64,000 nucleotides of DNA from CATOSP01 sp965204715. GTDB lineage: Bacteria > Chloroflexota > Dehalococcoidia > Lucifugimonadales > UBA3495. Each line of letters starts with the position of its first letter. Position 1 is the stretch's first letter. The notes under the pieces were generated by a model. That model saw only the letters and a program-made list of their open reading frames with translations, did not search any database and was not told the DNA's origin. The stretch covers positions 496,001-560,000 of the forward strand of contig OZ242009.1 in assembly GCA_965204715.1 (NCBI GenBank), in the 5' to 3' direction. The translations under genes were made by a program, and so were the position numbers. This document shows positions 59,462 through 64,000 of the stretch, one piece after another.

Positions 59462-61651
59462 GTGGCAGACACAACGAACATTCCCACTGGGAACGCTGCC
59501 CCACACCCTGACACCGGGCCAGAGAGTCGTCCGGGATCCGCGTTTTCAGAAGACGTAGAGGCTGAGCTGACCGCCCTCCGGCGCAGAGTCGCTGAACTGG
59601 AGTCCTCGGAAGCCAGCCGCAGACGGGAGTGGGAGCAGCTCCAGCTCAGCGAGGAGCACTACCGGGCCGCCGTGGACAATGTGGCCGAGGCGATTGTCGT
59701 CAACGTGGGCACCCGGCGGGTCTTTGCCAACAATGCCTTCCTGGACCTGCACGGGATAGAAGACATCTCCGAGGCCGAGGGCCTGGGTCTTGACCACTTC
59801 ATCCTGCCCGAGGACCGGCCACGAGTAAGCGAGTGGATACTGGCACGGCAGAAGGGGGAACCCAATCTTCTCAGTTCCGGGGGAATCCACGAGTACCGCA
59901 TCCGCAAGGCCAGCGGCGAGTTGCGCACTGTGGAAGCATCCGCCGCGGCCATCAGGTTCGACGGTCAACCGGCCACACTGGCGGTGCTGCGGGACATCAC
60001 GGCCCGAAAGCAGGCCGAGGAAGAGGTGGTGCGGCTGGCCTCCATTGTCGAGTCCTCCGACGACGCCATCATCGGAGAGACGCTGGAGGGGATGATCACA
60101 AGCTGGAACTCCGGGGCTCAGAGGATCTACGGCTATCCCGCCGCCGAGGTCGAGGGCAAGCACATTTCCCTGCTGGACCCGCCCGGCCTGGAGGCCGATG
60201 TTCCCAACACGCTGGACACCATCCGCGAAGGTCGGCATGTCGATAATTTCGAGACGGTCCGGCGACGGTGGGACGGCAGGCTCATCGATGTATCCCTGAC
60301 CATTTCGCCGGTGAAGAACGCCTACGGGGAAATCGTCGGCGCTTCCACCATCGCCCGGGACATCACCGAGCGGAAACGCGCGGAACAGGAGGAGCACCGG
60401 CGCTCCCAGGAGATGGCCACTCTCTTCTCCTTGGCCAATATTCTGGCGCAGACTGAACACTTCGAGGAGAAGGTGGCGCACGTACTGGAGACGCTGGCCC
60501 AGATTTCCCAGGCCGACTCCGTTTCCCTGCGCGTACCCGACGAGAATGCACAGGGGCTCAAGGCTGTGGCCGCAGCCGGGCCCGCAGTCCAGGACTTGCC
60601 GACAGGTGTGCTGTCCTACACCGACAGTGTATCCGGCACTGCCTACCAGCACGGGGAACCGGTAATCGTCAACGATTACCCCTCTCAGCCGTTGGCTTCA
60701 CCGCTGGGTATTGAACGGGGGGTGAAGTCCCTAGCCGCGCTTCCGGTGAAGACCGGCGGCCGGACCATCGGACTGGTGATCATTTATTCCCGTGTGGCCG
60801 ACTTTTTCACCCCGGAACGGATAAGGTTCCTGACCACCGTGGTCGGCGGCCTTGGCACCCTGCTGGAGAACGCGCGGCTTCACGAGGAACTGGAACTGCG
60901 GGCGGAGGAGTTGGCCCGTTCCAACGATGACCTGGAGCAATTCGCCTACGCCGCGTCCCACGACCTGCAGGAACCGCTGCGCATGGTCTCCAGCTATGTC
61001 CAGATACTTGCCGAGGACTATAAGGGGCAACTGGACGAAAGCGCCGACCGGTTCATCGGCTACGCTGTCGATGGGGCGAACCGGATGAAGGGCTTGATCG
61101 ACGACCTGCTGGCCTACTCCCGGGTGGGCACCCAGGGCGCGCCATTCGAGTCAACAGACTTCAATGCTATCCTGGAACAGGTCATCTATGACCTCGAGGG
61201 TACCATCGAAGACTCAGGGGCGTCCTTGTCCCAGGACCGCCTGCCCACCGTGGACGCAGACCCGATACAGATGTCCCAGGTGCTACAGAACCTGATAGGA
61301 AACGCCCTCAAGTTCGGTGGCGACGGGTCTCCAAACGTCCACATATCCTCAGAAGAGCGCCCCGAGGAATGGGTGCTGTCGGTGCGGGATGACGGCATCG
61401 GCATTGCCCCTCATCACTACGAGCGCATCTTCAAGATGTTCCAGCGGCTGCACCACCGGTCGGAATATGAAGGAAGCGGCATAGGGCTTGCCCTGTGTCA
61501 CAAGATCGTCCAGCGGCACGGCGGGCGGATTTGGGTCGAGTCGGAGCTTGGGAAAGGCTCCACGTTCTACTTTTCCATCCCCAAAACTCCAGATCTGGGG
61601 CTTGGCCAGGAAACTAGCGGGGAGGTGTTTGATAATGACGCTGGGAACTAG
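59462..61651 (+). CDS. PAS-PAS-GAF sensor histidine kinase
   Basis: A 729-residue soluble sensor kinase with no membrane helices. An initial coiled coil (residues 30-60), two PAS domains (about 65-185 and 190-310, each closing with DITARKQAEEE or DITERKRAEQE), a GAF domain (about 325-470), a HisKA domain with phospho-His500 in AASHDLQEPLRM, and an HATPase domain with NLIGNALKF (N box), DDGIGIAP and GSGIGLALCHKIV (G boxes). The architecture fits phytochrome-like kinases; no bilin Cys is evident in the GAF domain. It starts at GTG 59462 after AGGAGAATCTGCG. The partner response regulator overlaps its 3' end by 17 bp. Confidence 0.92.
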   Translation: MADTTNIPTGNAAPHPDTGPESRPGSAFSEDVEAELTALRRRVAELESSEASRRREWEQLQLSEEHYRAAVDNVAEAIVVNVGTRRVFANNAFLDLHGIEDISEAEGLGLDHFILPEDRPRVSEWILARQKGEPNLLSSGGIHEYRIRKASGELRTVEASAAAIRFDGQPATLAVLRDITARKQAEEEVVRLASIVESSDDAIIGETLEGMITSWNSGAQRIYGYPAAEVEGKHISLLDPPGLEADVPNTLDTIREGRHVDNFETVRRRWDGRLIDVSLTISPVKNAYGEIVGASTIARDITERKRAEQEEHRRSQEMATLFSLANILAQTEHFEEKVAHVLETLAQISQADSVSLRVPDENAQGLKAVAAAGPAVQDLPTGVLSYTDSVSGTAYQHGEPVIVNDYPSQPLASPLGIERGVKSLAALPVKTGGRTIGLVIIYSRVADFFTPERIRFLTTVVGGLGTLLENARLHEELELRAEELARSNDDLEQFAYAASHDLQEPLRMVSSYVQILAEDYKGQLDESADRFIGYAVDGANRMKGLIDDLLAYSRVGTQGAPFESTDFNAILEQVIYDLEGTIEDSGASLSQDRLPTVDADPIQMSQVLQNLIGNALKFGGDGSPNVHISSEERPEEWVLSVRDDGIGIAPHHYERIFKMFQRLHHRSEYEGSGIGLALCHKIVQRHGGRIWVESELGKGSTFYFSIPKTPDLGLGQETSGEVFDNDAGN

Positions 61652-62078
61652 CGAAAATCCCATAGAGATATTGCTTGTGGAAGACAATCCCGGCGACGTG
61701 GAGTTGACCCGGCGACTCCTCAGCCGCGCCCAGGCCCGGGTGCATATCAGCGTGGTAGAGGACGGCGAGGTCGCAATGTCCTACCTGCGCAGGCAGGGCC
61801 GCTACTCCGACTCGATCCGCCCGGACCTGATAATCCTTGACCTCAACATGCCCAAGAAGGACGGCTACGAGGTACTGGGAGAAATGAACGCCGCCCCGGA
61901 ACTGCGGGGCATTCCGGTGATGATCCTCACCTCGACCCAGGCGGAACGAGCACGCCTCTACTCCTACGGGATCAACCCGTCCACCGACCTGTGGGGCTTG
62001 TACCAGAAGCCCATAGACGTGGCCCGGTTCGACTCCTTGATAGACCGGCTGATCACCTCCCCGCCGGAGTCTCAGTAG
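61635..62078 (+). CDS. Rcp1-like single-domain response regulator
   Basis: A 147-residue CheY-like receiver with no output domain. ILLVEDNPGDVELTRRLL (residues 12-29) has the acidic pair Glu16/Asp17, phosphoacceptor Asp69 lies in LIILDLNMPKKDG, Thr in MILTSTQ near residue 97, and the Lys is in YQKPID near residue 127. The group matches Rcp1-type regulators that partner phytochrome-like kinases. It starts within the end of the kinase gene, so translation is coupled and the two form one signalling pair. Output must pass through protein-protein contact. Confidence 0.9.
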   Translation: MTLGTSENPIEILLVEDNPGDVELTRRLLSRAQARVHISVVEDGEVAMSYLRRQGRYSDSIRPDLIILDLNMPKKDGYEVLGEMNAAPELRGIPVMILTSTQAERARLYSYGINPSTDLWGLYQKPIDVARFDSLIDRLITSPPESQ

Positions 62079-62683
62079 TGTCCGTCAACACCAAACCGCC
62101 TGCCCAGGGGCCAGCGGACGGAGTGACCCCGCCCCCGGTATCAGACGCGGCCTTATCCCTGCTGTACACCAGGGAAACCATTGCAGGAGAGGTCAACCGC
62201 CTGGCGGGAGAAATCAGCCGCGATTACCGGGGACTGAACCCTCTGTTCGTCGGGGTGCTGAACGGGGTCTTTGTATTCATGGCAGACCTTGTCCGGGCCA
62301 TCGACATTCCCTTGGAAGTGGACTTCGTCCGTGCCCAGAGCTACCTTTCCACCAACAGCACGGGAGACGTGCGGGTATCGGGAGCGGAACGCTTGAATGT
62401 TCAGGGCAGGCATGTAGTCCTGGTGGACGACATCGTGGATACCGGCCAGACCACGGCCCATCTCCTGGACTTGCTGCGGCGGGCCGGACCGGAATCTGTG
62501 GCCCTATGCTGCCTGCTGAACAACCCTTCCCGCCGGACTGTGGAGGTGAACATCGATTACCGGGGTTTAACCATCCCCAACAAATTCATCGTGGGCTATG
62601 GCCTTGACCTTGACCAACGCTGGCGCAACCTGCCGGACATCTACACTATAGAAGAATCTGACCACCGGAAAGAAGCGCCATGA
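62078..62683 (+). CDS. hpt: Hypoxanthine phosphoribosyltransferase
   Basis: A 201-residue purine salvage enzyme transferring PRPP to hypoxanthine or guanine. FVGVLNGVFVFMADLVRAIDIPLEVDFVRAQSY (residues 57-89, in two motifs) and the PRPP loop VVLVDDIVDTGQTTAHLL near residues 112-129 are diagnostic, and PNKFIVGYGLDLDQRWRNLPDIYTI near the C-terminus is the hood motif. The GTG start at 62078 overlaps the response regulator stop by one base. An N-terminal extension of about 25 residues is Pro-rich. It is in the same transcription unit as the kinase/regulator pair, though function is unrelated. Confidence 0.9.
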   Translation: MSVNTKPPAQGPADGVTPPPVSDAALSLLYTRETIAGEVNRLAGEISRDYRGLNPLFVGVLNGVFVFMADLVRAIDIPLEVDFVRAQSYLSTNSTGDVRVSGAERLNVQGRHVVLVDDIVDTGQTTAHLLDLLRRAGPESVALCCLLNNPSRRTVEVNIDYRGLTIPNKFIVGYGLDLDQRWRNLPDIYTIEESDHRKEAP

Positions 62684-63852
62684 CCGCAATACCGGAAATC
62701 AACACGGATACCCCAACGGCCCAGGATCTGCTGGCGCGGGCGGCTGATCTTGTGCCATTGCTCAAGGGTCGGGCAGCCCACACCGAGGAAATGCGGCGAG
62801 TCCCCTCCGAGAGCGTCGAGGAACTGCTCTCACGTGGCCTTTACCGCATCGGGGTGCCCAAGCGGTTCGGCGGGTTTGACCTCGACTATGGACTGGCGCT
62901 GGACGTGGCGACCGAGTTGGGCCGGGGGTGTCCTTCAACGGCCTGGTGCTATTGTCTGTGGGCCGCCCACGCCTGGCTGGTGGGTTACTGGCCCCTGCAA
63001 GCGCAGGAGGAAGTGTTCGGAGACGGGCCAGACGTTCTCTGTTCCAGTTCGCTGAACACAGGCACCTCCACCCTCACCCCGGTCGACGGAGGCTACAGGC
63101 TGTCCGGCCGGTGGGAGTTCTCCAGCGGGTGCGACTCTGCAAACTGGATAATGCTGGGAGTGTCCGGTATCGGCGACCGCAACTGGGTCCTGATTCCGAA
63201 GGGAGACTACGAGATCGTAGATACCTGGTTCGTCTCCGGATTGCGGGGCAGCGGCAGCAAGGATATACAAGTCAATGACACATTCATCCCGGCCCACCGT
63301 GTGCTGGACGTTACCACCGCTGGGGACGGGGACTGGAGCGCGTGGGAACTGCACCGCCAGGCCCGTTACCGGATTCCCATTCCCGTGCTGCTGGGCTGGG
63401 ACCTGGTTGCGCCGATGCTGGGAATCGCCCTGGGGATGATCGACGAGTTCACCGCACGCACAATCGGCACGTCCGGTCCCGGCAGGACGGCAGACTCCCC
63501 GGCCATCCACCTGCGGCTGTCGCTGGCCTCTGCGGAGGTGGACGCCGCCGCCGCGCTGCTGGCCGAGGACATCAAGGGGATGTTCCACAAGGCAGAGGCC
63601 GGCGAGACGTTCACCCCGTTGGAACGCGCCCGCTACCGGCGCGACAAGGCGTTCATCACCCAGCTATGCCTACAGGCGGTGAACCGGCTGTTCGACCTGA
63701 GCGGCGGCCATGCCCTTTTCGACTCGGTGGCCCTGCAACGCTTCCACCGCGACGCCCAAGCCGTGGCCCACCGGGACGGATTGATCATGGACCTCGGCGG
63801 CCAGCAGTACGGGAGGGTTGTCCTGGGCTTGGAGCCGGACGCGCGTATCTAG
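62680..63852 (+). CDS. Acyl-CoA-dehydrogenase-like flavin monooxygenase (HsaA type)
   Basis: A 390-residue flavoprotein of the acyl-CoA dehydrogenase fold with group D monooxygenase features: LYRIGVPKRFGGFDLDYGLALDVATELGRGCPSTAWCYCLWAAHAWLVGYWP is at residues 53-105. RLSGRWEFSSGCDSANWIMLGV near residue 141 is the FMN/FADH2-binding region, and the C-terminal SGGHALFDSVALQRFHRDAQAVAHRDGLIMDLGGQQYGRVVLG is strongly typical of HsaA and related hydroxylases. Reduced flavin must come from a separate reductase. Its ATG overlaps the hpt stop by four bases (ATGA), so it shares that operon. Confidence 0.85.
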   Translation: MTAIPEINTDTPTAQDLLARAADLVPLLKGRAAHTEEMRRVPSESVEELLSRGLYRIGVPKRFGGFDLDYGLALDVATELGRGCPSTAWCYCLWAAHAWLVGYWPLQAQEEVFGDGPDVLCSSSLNTGTSTLTPVDGGYRLSGRWEFSSGCDSANWIMLGVSGIGDRNWVLIPKGDYEIVDTWFVSGLRGSGSKDIQVNDTFIPAHRVLDVTTAGDGDWSAWELHRQARYRIPIPVLLGWDLVAPMLGIALGMIDEFTARTIGTSGPGRTADSPAIHLRLSLASAEVDAAAALLAEDIKGMFHKAEAGETFTPLERARYRRDKAFITQLCLQAVNRLFDLSGGHALFDSVALQRFHRDAQAVAHRDGLIMDLGGQQYGRVVLGLEPDARI

Positions 63853-63880
63853 GGGGCAGGGGATTGCTCAGACATTCTCC

Positions 63881-64000
63881 TTAGAGCAACCCCAGACGCT
63901 GTGCATCATTCTCGGACCAGCGGGTATCCCGCAACACCTGACACAATGTTCCCGTGGGCAAAGTTTCGTTGCTTCTGTGATAGCTGAGGACTACTCGCCT
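63881..64000 (-). CDS. HicA-type toxin, C-terminal end, partial
   Basis: The stop is at 63881-63883 on the minus strand and 39 codons run to the window edge. The visible end VVLSYHRSNETLPTGTLCQVLRDTRWSENDAQRLGLL matches the C-terminus of HicA mRNA interferases (usually VxIPxHxxKELxxGTLxxILRQAGLT, then a short helix). The N-terminal catalytic His region and the HicB antitoxin would lie beyond the edge. Convergent with the flavin monooxygenase. Confidence 0.65.
   Translation of the reverse strand, partial: RRVVLSYHRSNETLPTGTLCQVLRDTRWSENDAQRLGLL

Noticed and set aside
1..64000. tRNA, rRNA, tmRNA or SRP RNA genes
   Set aside because: No T-loop-type GGTTCGAATC element with cloverleaf context and no conserved rRNA or SRP motif was seen in any spacer. 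A covariance search could still find a weak case.

Overview
This window looks like chromosome from an uncultured, high-GC Chloroflexota bacterium. SAR202 or another Dehalococcoidia-like lineage is my inference from gene content, not from a marker-gene tree. The support is three soluble reductive-dehalogenase-like iron-sulfur proteins in tandem, an F420-dependent NADP reductase, and many catabolic paralogues of the kind frequent in those genomes: CaiB/BaiF CoA-transferases, HpaB- and acyl-CoA-dehydrogenase-like flavin enzymes, MmgE/PrpD, SDRs, thiolase plus OB-fold pairs, LmbE and Uma2. No rRNA, tRNA or CRISPR array was found.

Layout. 1-12.9 kb: LmbE deacetylase, Yip1 membrane protein, oxaloacetate-decarboxylase-like enzyme, retropepsin, DUF429, two cupins, DUF2851, SDR, quinone oxidoreductase, MmgE/PrpD, a decayed MazF/PemK toxin, an atypical crotonase and an SLC13 transporter. 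12.8-18.5 kb: a frameshifted IS701-type transposase remnant, Zn-alcohol dehydrogenase, thioredoxin-like protein, Uma2 and NpdG. 18.7-20.4 kb: an AT-richer two-gene cassette, DUF262 plus a protein with a HEPN-type Rx4H motif. 20.4-26.5 kb: thiolase/OB-fold pair, ADP-ribosylglycohydrolase, SDR, inositol-phosphatase-like protein with an in-frame minisatellite, and a NucS/DUF91-like nuclease. 26.5-37.4 kb: housekeeping (prs, thrC, ispH, and an argF-der-plsY-gpsA operon). 37.6-38.9 kb: pentapeptide-repeat/TIR fusion. 39.0-43.6 kb: three tandem dehalogenase-like genes. 43.7-48.9 kb: a frameshifted membrane protein, a ThDP enzyme and a type II restriction-modification pair. 49-64 kb: rsmI, an MFS transporter, cyclophilin, a second thiolase/OB-fold pair, a HAD protein, a double-length CaiB/BaiF protein, an HpaB-like oxygenase, a kinase/response-regulator pair, hpt, a flavin monooxygenase, and the tail of a HicA toxin at the right edge.

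The most interesting system is the dehalogenase-like trio. Each gene has its own near-consensus sigma70 promoter (TTGACA, 17 bp, TATGGT or TATTGT), a strong Shine-Dalgarno site and its own terminator hairpin, so they are three monocistronic units. All three encode proteins of 424-429 residues with two cysteine clusters, no Tat signal, no neighbouring membrane-anchor gene, and the same C-terminal Asp-Tyr-Ile. A 323-bp block over the cluster region is about 99% identical between copies 2 and 3 while the flanks have diverged, which suggests gene conversion. Secondary points are the DUF262/HEPN cassette, the toxin and transposase remnants, a run of four small hairpins near 9.5 kb, and a 52-bp dispersed repeat of which one copy forms the 3' end of der.
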